From NCBI GenBank assembly GCA_003222815.1, contig QHXC01000421.1:1-34973 (forward strand): a DNA stretch of 34,973 nucleotides, given 5' to 3'. Of this stretch, positions 19,610-28,990 are shown in pieces; the stretch's first letter is position 1, and every line of letters begins with the position of its first letter. The DNA comes from Acidobacteriota bacterium (GTDB taxonomy: Bacteria > Acidobacteriota > Terriglobia > 20CM-2-55-15). The position numbers and the translations under genes were made by a program. The notes beneath the pieces are model-generated. The model was given only the letters and a program-made list of their open reading frames with translations. It was not told the DNA's origin and did no database searches.

Positions 19610-21745
19610 CTAAAAAAGTCTCTCCTGCCGCCTGAGCGTGCCGTAAGAGCCGACATTCTTCAGAGAAAACGCGAAGCGAAATCGGCTCTCTTTACGGGCG
19701 CCGATATTGAATTGACTAAGTTCGAAGCTCAGGCCGTAACAGTCCGTATTATAGCCAACCTGGGCGACCGACCCCTGGAAAAGTGAGTGCTCCACGTCAT
19801 AGGAGAAGCTGAAAGCGGCGCTCAGCCCGGGTTTCAGCTGGTTGCCATAACCGAATGTTCCGCGGAGCTGGTTGTTGGGTATCTGGATAGCGCTGCGGCG
19901 TGTGAAGAAATAGGAAATACCTCCGAAGAATTGTCCTCGATTCACACCTCCGCTAACACCGGCGCTTCGAAAGAGATGGTCGCGTGTGTCGTAGTCGACC
20001 TGAAGGTCCGTAGAGGTCGAGGCGCTCGTCGACAGCCGCATCGTCGACACGATCGGCGAAAATCGCCGGACCCCGTCTGCGAAAGCGAATCCGGTAATAT
20101 CAAGCACAGGCGCAAAGACATTTCGCCGGCCGGCAATGATCGCGCCACCGAATGTAGGATCGAAAAAATACTTTTGAGAAAGGCGCCAGGAAAAAAGTTC
20201 TCTCTTTGTGAAGAAGCGATTCGTAATCCCGTACTCCACTTCATTCGTGTTGGTGACGAGATCGACGTCATCGACCAGGATCGTTTTGCGAAACCGGTCG
20301 GCCCCGGTAAGATATCGATAGTCGATGCTGGGCTCGATCACATGTTTCCACCTGCCGAAGTCGCGTTCGACCTGAGGGCCCGCAAAGCTGGACGCGTACT
20401 CGAAAGAAAACCGATTGAGAGCATCGCTCACAACCTGAGCTTGAAGCGAATGCGTGTAGATCGTCTCCCGGAGCCCCAGCCTTTGGCTCCAATCAAAAGC
20501 GGTCGAGCGCAAAACAGGAAATTCGAAGGCAGGATGAAGATCGTAGCGCTCCACAAAAATCGGCGTCTTGATGGACTCATCACGCCTCGCGATACCCGCC
20601 AGGCCGGTGTCGAGACTCCAATAGAGCGGCAATGTGCCGAGGGGCTGCTCTGGCACAGAAGCTTCCAGTGCCGGAAATTTCCGCAGCGTGACCTCGGGCT
20701 GGTCGGTTCTTTTGAAAAAAATTCCAGTGCGGCCATAGAGCATGTTGACGCTCAGACCCGGATCGTTGCGTGTAAGAAAAGCCAGCGAGTGCTCCAGCGG
20801 GGAAGAAATAACATTGAAGCCTTCTTCGTAGACCTGACGGAACGGTAACGAACTGACGAGGTTCATGTCGGCCACGCCGCGAAAACCCCTGCCGAATTGG
20901 CCAAAAGTGAGAATGCGAAGGCTCTGGCCTCCGGCGTACAGTCTGTTGTTTTTGCAAAGGCTCGCGGCCAGGGGAATGCAGGCCTGTCCTGTTCGGTCTA
21001 CGGCGAACAGCCAATTGAGGTCGATGTTCGAGTTGGCGTCGGGAATGGCCCGCACGCGTACCGCTCCGGCTGGACCCCGCTTTGTGAAATACTCGCCTGT
21101 GAACGTCGCGTCGGCGCTGCGATTGATCGCCCAAAAGAACTCCTCGCGAAGGCTGCGGCCCTTTGCTGTCGAACTCGAAGTCGATGGAATGAGAAATCCC
21201 GTGGAGCGCGCTCTGTCTGACGTTGGAACCATCACGTACGGCAGGTAGAAAAGCGGAACACTTTCCAATCTGAATATCGAATTCCGCGCCGTCACTTGCT
21301 TGTTCGTATCAAGGACGGCTCGAGCCAGCGCCAATGTCCAGCCGGGCCGCGGCCCGTCGCATGTCGTGATGGTTGCGTTCTTCAGGTAATAGCGTCCATC
21401 CTCGGATCTCTGGGCCTCGGCGGCGGTAATGAAGAGTCCCGGTCCAAGTTCGCCTTTCGCATTCGTGAGAATACTGGCCTTGGTCTCAACGTTGAGCGTG
21501 ATGTGGTCGGCTTCGAGGTGTTCCTCGCCTCGCACGAAGCGAACATGGTCGCCCGCGGTGAGCTCTTTTGTTGCCTCGTCGTAAGTGATGATGCCGGCCT
21601 CGACACGCATGTCCTGATATGTAGCGAGAACATTGCCGGTATAGCGGAAAATGTTCTTGTCCCGCTCCTGCTTGTCGGCTGTAATCTCAACCTGGCCCTG
21701 TTCTGACCCCGCAAACAGGAGAATGGCAATGAAGAATTGGATCAT
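19610..21745 (-). CDS. lptD: LPS-assembly protein LptD
   Basis: OstA-like N-terminus, [22 protein letters not shown], long beta-barrel-like C-terminus with terminal aromatic residue. Confidence 0.88.
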   Translation of the reverse strand: MIQFFIAILLFAGSEQGQVEITADKQERDKNIFRYTGNVLATYQDMRVEAGIITYDEATKELTAGDHVRFVRGEEHLEADHITLNVETKASILTNAKGELGPGLFITAAEAQRSEDGRYYLKNATITTCDGPRPGWTLALARAVLDTNKQVTARNSIFRLESVPLFYLPYVMVPTSDRARSTGFLIPSTSSSTAKGRSLREEFFWAINRSADATFTGEYFTKRGPAGAVRVRAIPDANSNIDLNWLFAVDRTGQACIPLAASLCKNNRLYAGGQSLRILTFGQFGRGFRGVADMNLVSSLPFRQVYEEGFNVISSPLEHSLAFLTRNDPGLSVNMLYGRTGIFFKRTDQPEVTLRKFPALEASVPEQPLGTLPLYWSLDTGLAGIARRDESIKTPIFVERYDLHPAFEFPVLRSTAFDWSQRLGLRETIYTHSLQAQVVSDALNRFSFEYASSFAGPQVERDFGRWKHVIEPSIDYRYLTGADRFRKTILVDDVDLVTNTNEVEYGITNRFFTKRELFSWRLSQKYFFDPTFGGAIIAGRRNVFAPVLDITGFAFADGVRRFSPIVSTMRLSTSASTSTDLQVDYDTRDHLFRSAGVSGGVNRGQFFGGISYFFTRRSAIQIPNNQLRGTFGYGNQLKPGLSAAFSFSYDVEHSLFQGSVAQVGYNTDCYGLSFELSQFNIGARKESRFRFAFSLKNVGSYGTLRRQERLF

Positions 21746-21768
21746 GTTCGTGAACAGCCCTTCTGCTA

Positions 21769-21794
21769 CGGGCGCGTGCTTTAGCCCGCGCCCC
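21769..21794. repeat. Short palindrome GGGCGCGTGCTTTAGCCCGCGCCC, related to the GCGGGCTGAAGCCCGCG family
   Basis: Read directly in the divergent lptD/RDD spacer. Confidence 0.6.
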
Positions 21795-21851
21795 AGTAAG
21801 AGGGATTTGAGTATGCCACGCCGGAAAAATCGGAGCTAGAATTCGAAAAAT

Positions 21852-22364
21852 ATGGACCAAGGAACAAAACGAACAGTCATCTCCATACAGAAGCACCAAC
21901 CGGAATTCGATTTTGACGAAGCGGAACAGTCGCCATCTTTTACATTCCCGGAATATCAGGGCAAACTGCTTCTGCCGAGAATCATGGCTGGTCTTACAGA
22001 CTTCGGCATCGCGGCACTCGTCTATTGCATCTTCATCATCACCACGTATCTGCAGATGCCGGACACTTTTTCGCCCGACCGGCGTGTTCTCGGAATATAC
22101 GGCGCTGGTTTCTTCATCCTGTTGGCGATTTACTTTTTCCTCTTCATGCTCAGCTCCAGCCAGACGCCCGGGATGAAACACCGGCGGCTCACGGTTGTTA
22201 CAAGGGAAGGTTCTCCGTTGGATCCGCGTCAGGCGTGTATGCGCGGGTTCGGGTATCTGATATCCATCCTGCCAGTGATGCTGGGGCTAGTATGGGCGCT
22301 GCTTGATCCCGAACACCTAACCTGGGCCGATAAAGTTTCGGGGACCTACGTAAAGAAGATCTAA
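21852..22364 (+). CDS. RDD family membrane protein
   Basis: LPRIMAGLTDFGIAALVYCIFI, SSSQTPGMKHRRLTVVTREGSPLDPRQACMRGFGYLIS. Confidence 0.75.
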   Translation: MDQGTKRTVISIQKHQPEFDFDEAEQSPSFTFPEYQGKLLLPRIMAGLTDFGIAALVYCIFIITTYLQMPDTFSPDRRVLGIYGAGFFILLAIYFFLFMLSSSQTPGMKHRRLTVVTREGSPLDPRQACMRGFGYLISILPVMLGLVWALLDPEHLTWADKVSGTYVKKI

Positions 22365-22384
22365 ATCGGCCTTAGAATAAGGGC

Positions 22385-24124
22385 ATGGAAAATTTCGCGC
22401 TAATCGCGATGGTGGAGAATCTCCGCCCGGCAATGATGGATTTTGTCGTCCGGCGTGTGATTCAACATCACCCGAACGGATTCATCTTTCAGACCCGATC
22501 CGCAAGGATGCCCGCATTAAAAATTGTGGTCGAGCCGCAGAATCCCGCCCTGTATCCGTCTGAAGCGCGGACGCCCGTGGAAACCTCGGGCATCGATTTT
22601 CAGATGGTGCTTCGCAAGCACCTGACGTCCGCGGAACTGGTAAGCATCTTCAAGCCGCTTTCGGAGCGAATCGTCGAATTTGTTTTCAAGACAGCCGTAC
22701 CGACGAAAGAACTGGAGACGATGTCGTTGGTCGTGGAATTGTTGCCCAATGCGCCGAATATCATCCTGCTGGACGCCGAGCGGCGTGTGCTCTCCTCGTT
22801 TCTGCCGATCACCCCTCAGCACGGCATCCGCGAATATGAAACGTATTCGTATCCGAAGGCCGGAGACAAGCTGGACCTGCAGCGAGTTATGGACACAGAC
22901 GCTCTCGACCTGGATGACCTTCGAGCTCAGTCTAATCCGCAGTCCTGGCTGATCTCACGGATTGCGGGCCTTGGTCCGGTATTCGCGGGCGAGATCGTGC
23001 ATCGCCAAAGAAAGAGCAACCATCCGATGACCGAAGAAATTCGCTCACTCGTCCAACAGGTGCGCGGATCGTCACGCGCGGGATGGCTCTATACGGATCT
23101 GCCACTGGGTCATATTCTGGAACAGAACGATTTGAAGCGCTTGAACAAGGCGATCCTGAGCCCAATCGAATTGGAATCGCTGGAACGCACACACAGTTCG
23201 CGCGTGTTCCCGAACATTATCGAAGCGGCCAAATTTCATTTTGATGAACTGGAACGGCGAACCCTCCTGGAACACTCGAAAACGCCCATTTTGCGAGATT
23301 TTCGTGATGCCGGAAAACGGTTGGCGGGTCGAGAGAAACGTCTTTTGCGAGAGCAGAAGAAATATGAAAACGCCGAAGGGCTGCAGAAAACCGCACAGAT
23401 GTTGACTTCCAGTGGAATGAAGATGGATCAGCATTATGAATCCGTGACCGTAACGGATTATTTCCGGGAGGAGCCCGCGCCGGTCGATGTGCCATTGGAT
23501 TCGACAATTACTTTGAGGGAGAACATCGATAAGATGTTCAGGCGATATCAAAAGGCCGGGCGAGGAAAGGAAATCGTTGCGCAACAGATGGCCCAAACCA
23601 GGAATCGGAGAGCGTTGCTGGAGGAACAGGCCAGAAGGTTACACGCGATCAAAGATTGGGATACGTGGCTGGCAATTGCGAGTAAGCTGCCGCAGGCCCG
23701 GAATCTAAACCCGTCCTTCGGCCACCCTCCCCCAGAGGAAGAAGGCGCACATCCTAAGCGTTTTCGTTTAATCAAGATTGAGAACCGGGAAGTGCTCATT
23801 GGCCGAAGCGGGCGCGACAACGACGAATTGACCTTCAGTGTGGCCGAGCCAGAAGACTTGTGGTTTCACGTGGCCGAGTACAGTGGGTCGCATGTCGTCG
23901 TGCGGAATCCGGGAAAAGAGAAGGAGTTGGATGAGTCCGTCCTCGTAAAGGCCGCGCAGCTGGCAGCTTATTTTTCGCAGGCTAGAAATTCATCGAAGGT
24001 TGAAGTGCACTATACCAAGCGAAAACACGTCACGAAACCGCGGCGCGCCAAGGCGGGTTTGGTACGACTACTGGAGTTCAAATCGATTAAAGTAGAGCCG
24101 AAGAACTGGCTACAGGAAAGTTAG
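22385..24124 (+). CDS. NFACT family protein (RqcH/FbpA-like)
   Basis: N-terminal NFACT, coiled-coil middle, C-terminal LIGRSGRDNDELTFSVAEPEDLWFHVAEYSGSHVVVRNPG. Confidence 0.9.
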   Translation: MENFALIAMVENLRPAMMDFVVRRVIQHHPNGFIFQTRSARMPALKIVVEPQNPALYPSEARTPVETSGIDFQMVLRKHLTSAELVSIFKPLSERIVEFVFKTAVPTKELETMSLVVELLPNAPNIILLDAERRVLSSFLPITPQHGIREYETYSYPKAGDKLDLQRVMDTDALDLDDLRAQSNPQSWLISRIAGLGPVFAGEIVHRQRKSNHPMTEEIRSLVQQVRGSSRAGWLYTDLPLGHILEQNDLKRLNKAILSPIELESLERTHSSRVFPNIIEAAKFHFDELERRTLLEHSKTPILRDFRDAGKRLAGREKRLLREQKKYENAEGLQKTAQMLTSSGMKMDQHYESVTVTDYFREEPAPVDVPLDSTITLRENIDKMFRRYQKAGRGKEIVAQQMAQTRNRRALLEEQARRLHAIKDWDTWLAIASKLPQARNLNPSFGHPPPEEEGAHPKRFRLIKIENREVLIGRSGRDNDELTFSVAEPEDLWFHVAEYSGSHVVVRNPGKEKELDESVLVKAAQLAAYFSQARNSSKVEVHYTKRKHVTKPRRAKAGLVRLLEFKSIKVEPKNWLQES

Positions 24125-24180
24125 CCGCGAATTACGCGAATGACGCCAATGAATTTGCGTCATTCGCGCAATTGGCGGCA
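24121..24180. repeat. Palindromic repeat of the AGCCGCGAATTACGCG family, starting in the stop codon of the NFACT gene
   Basis: TTAGCCGCGAATTACGCGAATGACGCCAAT GA ATTTGCGTCATTCGCGCAATTGGCGGCA. Confidence 0.85.
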
Positions 24181-24435
24181 GTTGAGCGAAGCAGGACGGC
24201 CCAATGTTACAATCACGGTGGACCGCCTCAATGAAGAAGCTTTAGGCCGTCAGATCATGTTCTCGCAGTACTTCGCAGCATACGCCGGCGAGTTTTACGA
24301 TATCGACGCCTTCGATCAACGGGCGTAGAATATGGTAAAAAGCTGACATTCGCCATGATGGGACGTCCGGGGTTCTCCGGCTACAACCACAAGATTGAGG
24401 AAATACGGCAGCGGGGCCGCGCAGTTATTCGATGA
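24175..24435 (+). pseudogene. pgi: 3'-terminal remnant of glucose-6-phosphate isomerase with one frameshift
   Basis: Frame 2: AGRPNVTITVDRLNEEALGRQIMFSQYFAAYAGEFYDIDAFDQ; then frame 1 from 24322: GVEYGKKLTFAMMGRPGFSGYNHKIEEIRQRGRAVIR*; conserved Pgi C-terminal pattern FDQPGVE(x)GK. Confidence 0.85.
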
Positions 24436-24881
24436 AGCTTCCCACTCGAGTCTCTTTCTTGTTCTTTATTGGTATCTTTGCTGCAGGGTCGACGGCGCTC
24501 GGCTATTACTATTACTTCGTCTACAGCCCGCCACTGAAGGCCGCCGCGCACTTCATGGATGCGATGGAGGCGAAGGACGAACAGGCCTTGCGCTCGGATG
24601 TCATCGTGAGCAGCGACATCGACGATGGGAACCTCCGCGAACCGGAAGACCGGGACTTACGAGCGCTCTTGTCCGAGCATTTCCAGCGTGGTCGAATCCT
24701 GGATCAACGGAAGCGGGAGGGGAAGACCCGAGATTACTACTATCTGGTTTATCGTGAGCCGGATGGGCGGGTCTTTGCACTCGTCGCAACCGAGATCGAT
24801 GGCCGGTTTCGTGTGGTCATTCCTGAAGTTCCAATGAGTCGAAGGCACCGTTATCTCTGGGATTACACATGGACGAACTAG
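24432..24881 (+). CDS. Hypothetical protein with N-terminal TM/signal anchor
   Basis: VSFLFFIGIFAAGSTALGYYYYFVYSPP; ATGA overlap with end of pgi remnant. Confidence 0.6.
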   Translation: MKLPTRVSFLFFIGIFAAGSTALGYYYYFVYSPPLKAAAHFMDAMEAKDEQALRSDVIVSSDIDDGNLREPEDRDLRALLSEHFQRGRILDQRKREGKTRDYYYLVYREPDGRVFALVATEIDGRFRVVIPEVPMSRRHRYLWDYTWTN

Positions 24882-24930
24882 GAAGCATCCGATATACTGA
24901 CTCCGGCGTTTGCCATTCAGGAGGATTGAA

Positions 24931-25101
24931 ATGTTTAGGCTAGGACTCCCGGAACTTGCTGTTGTTCTTCTTATTGTCTTCTTCTTATTTGGAGCAAAGC
25001 GTTTGCCCGAGATGGGAAAAGGTATCGGCGAAGGTATCAGGAATTTCAAGAAATCGATAAAAGGGGGCGACGACAGCGGCGAAAAAGAAAAACACGCCTG
25101 A
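24931..25101 (+). CDS. tatA: Sec-independent protein translocase TatA/E
   Basis: LGLPELAVVLLIVFFLFGAKRLPEMGKGIGEGIRNFKKSIKG; SD-like AGGAGG upstream. Confidence 0.92.
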   Translation: MFRLGLPELAVVLLIVFFLFGAKRLPEMGKGIGEGIRNFKKSIKGGDDSGEKEKHA

Positions 25102-25103
25102 CG

Positions 25104-27008
25104 TCACAAGATCAATCGATCGTCTCCTACTCTCCTTGTCACGCGCTGCCGATCTAAATATTCGAGCAGCGGGATCGCATACTTTCTAGACACACCGGCC
25201 AGGTCCTTAAACTCACTGACACCGAGCTTTGGTTTCTTGGACTTGAGCGTCTTGATGTCGCTAACTAATTTCTCCACGGCTGCTCGTTCCACGAACATGT
25301 CTTCCGTGATTTTGATCAGGACATTTTCCTTGACCATGAGTTGAATGATCTTTCGCGCCGTATTCCGATCGAGTTTGAGGCTATCGATCATTTCGTCGGG
25401 CGCGGGCGCCTGCAGCCCGAGCGAGCGAAACCGGTCGGCGAGCTGCACTCGCATGCGCTCTTCGTCCGCTTTCAGCGTCACTTTGCGGCCGAACTCGTAA
25501 ATGATGTCCTGGGAGAGGGCAATTGTTTTCTCTGAGGCAAGTTTGTCGAGAACCGCCTGAAAGAAGAGATTCGAAGCATCGCTGAACACGCGGGCCTTTA
25601 GCTCTTCCCGCCCAATTCCTTGAACCAGGGGATTAGCCTGATGGAATTCCCGGATGGCCTTGGCCGTAGAATCGGCCGCATTTTTGAGGGCGCCGGCTGA
25701 AACCGCAACGAAAGGATTTTCCCCAAGCACACGGATGCGGCCAGTTTTAGCCAGTCCGGTGCATCGTTCGCGCGCGAGAGCGGGTGCAAGACCTAGCCGC
25801 GCAACCACCTGCAAGAGCTCCGTTGTTTGCAACCCGGCTTCTTCGACGACCGCCATAAGCCGGTCGTCGATGGCGCCCTCCTTCAAGACTCTCAGTTTTT
25901 CAACGATCGTCCTATCCGTTCGCCGGTGTTTCAACGGCATCGCGTCGAGGATTTCGCCGCCACCGATGGTGATCATCGGAGAGTATTGCCGGATGATGAA
26001 GCGATCATCCGGAAGCGCGAAAGTCGGCCGCTCGAGCCGGATTTGCGCAAATGCGGATTCTCCGGGCTCCAGACGTTCCTGTCCAAGGAGAACCGCATAG
26101 CCCATCAGCTCCGCCGTTCCGATATGGAATCGAATCCTCTTGCGCGTTTCTATAGCATTCGGCGCAGACAGGAGCAATTCGAGATGGCAGTCGAACATGG
26201 AGGTCGGCTTGAACACGCCCGGAACGGTGAGGACCATGCCGCGCTCGATATCGGACACTTCAACGCCCAGCAGGTTGAGCGCTGTACGTTGTCCGGCGCG
26301 CGCTACATTCGAAGCGCGGCCATGAACTTGAATGCCCCGGACCCGAGTGGTTCGTTGTTGCGGAAAAATTTCGACCTCTTCCTCCTTACGGACTTGCCCG
26401 GCAATGAGTGTACCGGTAATGACGGTTCCGAAACCTTTCATTGTGAAACACCGATCGATGGGGAGCCGGAAAATCCGGGTTGCGTCCTTCGGCTCGATCT
26501 TTCTTGAGAACTCCCGAAGCGTATCGATGAGTTGTGGAATGCCTTCACTCGTAAGGGAACTTACGCGCAGGATCGGCGAGCGCTCGAGGAACGACCCCTT
26601 GAGAAATTCGCGCACTTCAATCTCGGCCAGGTCCGCAATGTCTCGTTCGACATTGTCGATTTTGGTGAGGACGGTGAGTCCGTGCTTGATGTGCAGAAGC
26701 GAACAGATATCGAGGTGCTCGCGAGTTTGGGGCATCACGGATTCATCAGCCGCGATGACAAGCATGACCATGTCGATTCCGCCCACGCCGGCCAGCATGT
26801 TCTTGATGAATCGCTCGTGGCCAGGAACGTCGATGAAGCCGATGGTCGTATCCGCATCGAGAACAAGATTGGCAAATCCGATATCGATTGTGATTCCGCG
26901 GTCCTTCTCTTCCTTCAGGCGGTCGGCGTCGATGCCGGTGAGCGCCTTGACGAGCGCGGTCTTGCCGTGATCGATATGTCCAGCAGTTCCTACGATAATG
27001 TGCGGCAT
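25104..27008 (-). CDS. selB: Selenocysteine-specific translation elongation factor SelB
   Basis: [64 protein letters not shown]-terminal winged-helix region. Confidence 0.95.
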   Translation of the reverse strand: MPHIIVGTAGHIDHGKTALVKALTGIDADRLKEEKDRGITIDIGFANLVLDADTTIGFIDVPGHERFIKNMLAGVGGIDMVMLVIAADESVMPQTREHLDICSLLHIKHGLTVLTKIDNVERDIADLAEIEVREFLKGSFLERSPILRVSSLTSEGIPQLIDTLREFSRKIEPKDATRIFRLPIDRCFTMKGFGTVITGTLIAGQVRKEEEVEIFPQQRTTRVRGIQVHGRASNVARAGQRTALNLLGVEVSDIERGMVLTVPGVFKPTSMFDCHLELLLSAPNAIETRKRIRFHIGTAELMGYAVLLGQERLEPGESAFAQIRLERPTFALPDDRFIIRQYSPMITIGGGEILDAMPLKHRRTDRTIVEKLRVLKEGAIDDRLMAVVEEAGLQTTELLQVVARLGLAPALARERCTGLAKTGRIRVLGENPFVAVSAGALKNAADSTAKAIREFHQANPLVQGIGREELKARVFSDASNLFFQAVLDKLASEKTIALSQDIIYEFGRKVTLKADEERMRVQLADRFRSLGLQAPAPDEMIDSLKLDRNTARKIIQLMVKENVLIKITEDMFVERAAVEKLVSDIKTLKSKKPKLGVSEFKDLAGVSRKYAIPLLEYLDRQRVTRRVGDDRLIL

Positions 27009-27556
27009 AACAACTCATGCACGAGCGGCAGAGGCAGCCCCATTACGTTGAAGTAATTCCCTTCAATTTTCGGAATATAAATTCCAGCATAACCCTGAAT
27101 GGCGTAAGCCCCAGCCTTGTCGAGAACATTTTCACGGCGGATGTAGTCGAGAATCTGCACTTCATGGAGCGGGTTGAACCAAACGCGCGTGCGATCCATC
27201 CCTTCCAGGGTTTCCTGTTTCAGTTGGTTCACCACGCACACCGCCGTGTAGACCCAATGATCGCGGCCGGACAGTTTTCTCAGCATGCGAACGGCATCTT
27301 GCTCGTCAGCCGGCTTGCCGAGAATCTCGCCATCCAGAGTGACCACAGTGTCGGCCGACAAAATCACCGAGTGCGAAACTCTCGAAGCCACTTCCACTCC
27401 CTTCTCCCGGGCCAGCCTGACGACGAATTCCTCGGGTTTTTCCTCTGCCGCGGGAGCCTCGCCGATAGATGACGGCACGACCGAAAAAGGAATGCCGAGA
27501 ATCGACAGCAATTCCTTCCGGCGGGGTGATTGTGAGGCTAATACCAGGTTAACCAT
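26990..27556 (-). CDS. maf: Maf family nucleotide pyrophosphatase
   Basis: LVLASQSPRRKELLSILG, SADTVVTLDGEILGKPADEQDAVRMLRKLSGR, GAYAIQGYAGIYIPKIEGNYFNVMGLPL. Confidence 0.93.
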   Translation of the reverse strand: MVNLVLASQSPRRKELLSILGIPFSVVPSSIGEAPAAEEKPEEFVVRLAREKGVEVASRVSHSVILSADTVVTLDGEILGKPADEQDAVRMLRKLSGRDHWVYTAVCVVNQLKQETLEGMDRTRVWFNPLHEVQILDYIRRENVLDKAGAYAIQGYAGIYIPKIEGNYFNVMGLPLPLVHELLCRTLS

Positions 27557-27573
27557 TCAGTCACTTATTGGTT

Positions 27574-28416
27574 TCACTTCCTCATCGGCCTCATGGTACG
27601 CGGGTCGTAGGCCCAATGGAATTCGAGTTCGTAAGCCAGCGAGCGGGCCAGGCCATCGAGGTCGGGAAACAACGTCGCCTGCGTGACATTCATCCGATAA
27701 AGTTCGCGCATGCCCTTATCGCGAATCTTGCCGACCGGCACGATGAATTTGATCAGCGTATTCCTGGGACTCGGGTACTCTTTCAGGATCGCTTCAATCG
27801 ATTTATCCAGAATTCCCGGTACCAAGAACGTCCCAGACTGCGCAATCAGCCGTCGATTCATCGCATAAGGCTCGCCCATCCATACGAACGATCGCGATGC
27901 GGAAAGAAAGTGCTTCCGGAAACTTCCCGGTTTTTCGAGATCCAACCGGTTTTCTTTCTCGATCTCAACAGGATTGCACGCCCAAATTACACCCTCTTCG
28001 GTCGAGTTATGCAGCGCGAAGAACGCCGCAACATAGGGAGACCATGTGAAGTCCAGGAGCCGTGTCGGTGCGCCATGATCCTGCATGAGGGCGAGCCACT
28101 GGAAATCGTCGTCGCGTTCAGGTACATGATCGAGAAAATGGATGGCTTTGCGTTTGAAGATTCGGAGGATGCGCTCCTCCTGGCCCGGCCAGGCTCGCGG
28201 GTCGACGCGAAACGTCATCAAATATCGCGAAAGAGCGCTGAACAATGGTGCCGACGCGTCGCGCTGGCCGCGAAACGCCCAGTTCTGATACGGCGAATCG
28301 CTGATGATGGAGAGATACTGTTCCCATGATTCAAGCCGGACGACGCTGTAGCTCTTCGATCTTGCCACGACCCAATTCCCCTGTTGGCGAATGCGCAGGT
28401 TTCCGCCTAGAACCAT
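27574..28416 (-). CDS. FRG domain-containing protein
   Basis: WAFRGQRDASAPLFSALSR and LMQDHGAPTRLLDFTWSPYVAAFFAL. Confidence 0.85.
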   Translation of the reverse strand: MVLGGNLRIRQQGNWVVARSKSYSVVRLESWEQYLSIISDSPYQNWAFRGQRDASAPLFSALSRYLMTFRVDPRAWPGQEERILRIFKRKAIHFLDHVPERDDDFQWLALMQDHGAPTRLLDFTWSPYVAAFFALHNSTEEGVIWACNPVEIEKENRLDLEKPGSFRKHFLSASRSFVWMGEPYAMNRRLIAQSGTFLVPGILDKSIEAILKEYPSPRNTLIKFIVPVGKIRDKGMRELYRMNVTQATLFPDLDGLARSLAYELEFHWAYDPRTMRPMRK

Positions 28417-28434
28417 TATCCATACTCAGGACCT

Positions 28435-28758
28435 CTAGCTCGAACCTTGAAAACCTTTTCGTTCCATGGCGCCCCAACCTTGCTTCCGGCGAACACCATC
28501 GATGAGTCCCTCGACGCGCCAGAACGTCAGGAGCTGGCGAAAACCAAAATTTTCGGCAAAGGCTGCCCAGAAGAGCCGGAAGACATCCTGCAACGATGGA
28601 TATCGCCGGAGCGTGAATTCTTCCAGGAGCACAGCGCTCATCGAGAGAAGAATTCCGAACAACACCGAGACTACAAAGAAAAGAAGCGCGCTCTGCCAGG
28701 AGACGACCCCGATCGCCAGACCGGCGATCGTGAGAGGGTAGCCCAGCAGTTCCACGAA
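28435..28758 (-). pseudogene. C-terminal fragment of a membrane GT2-type glycosyltransferase
   Basis: FVELLGYPLTIAGLAIGVVSW...LLEEFTLRRYPSLQDVFRLFWAAFAENFGFRQLLTFWRVEGLIDGVRRKQGWGAMERKGF. Confidence 0.6.
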
Positions 28759-28990
28759 CGATATCGGTCTCCTGTTGACGTGCGGTGAGCAAAACAACAG
28801 GAATGCTTTTCGTCTTCTGGTCGTTTTTCAGGGCAGAGAGCACTTCGAAACCATCGAGCTGGGGCATGTTGACATCGAGAACGACAAGATCCGGCCTGGA
28901 CCCGGCCACGGCTTTTATAACGTCGCCTCCGTTGGACACGGCTTCGCAGTCCATGCTGTAGTCTGCTAGTGCGGCTTGTACAACTGCGCG
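28750..28990 (-). pseudogene. Response-regulator receiver domain fragment truncated at both ends
   Basis: VVQAALADYSMDCEAVSNGGDVIKAVAGSRPDLVVLDVNMPQLDGFEVLSALKNDQKTKSIPVVLLTARQQETDIVRG; lacks the N-terminal acidic pocket and the C-terminal K-P region. Confidence 0.7.

Noticed and set aside
19787-20848. 353-aa plus-strand ORF
   Set aside because: Antisense shadow of lptD with no family motifs.
24326-24328. Selenocysteine or pyrrolysine recoding to explain the split pgi and TPP genes
   Set aside because: Both interrupting codons are TAG, not TGA, and readthrough hits further stops in the same frame soon after; homology resumes in a different frame, so indels explain it better.
28331-28954. 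207-aa ORF as a complete response regulator
   Set aside because: Only the first ~70 residues are receiver-like; the rest is the GT2 fragment read out of frame and then sequence antisense to nothing recognisable.
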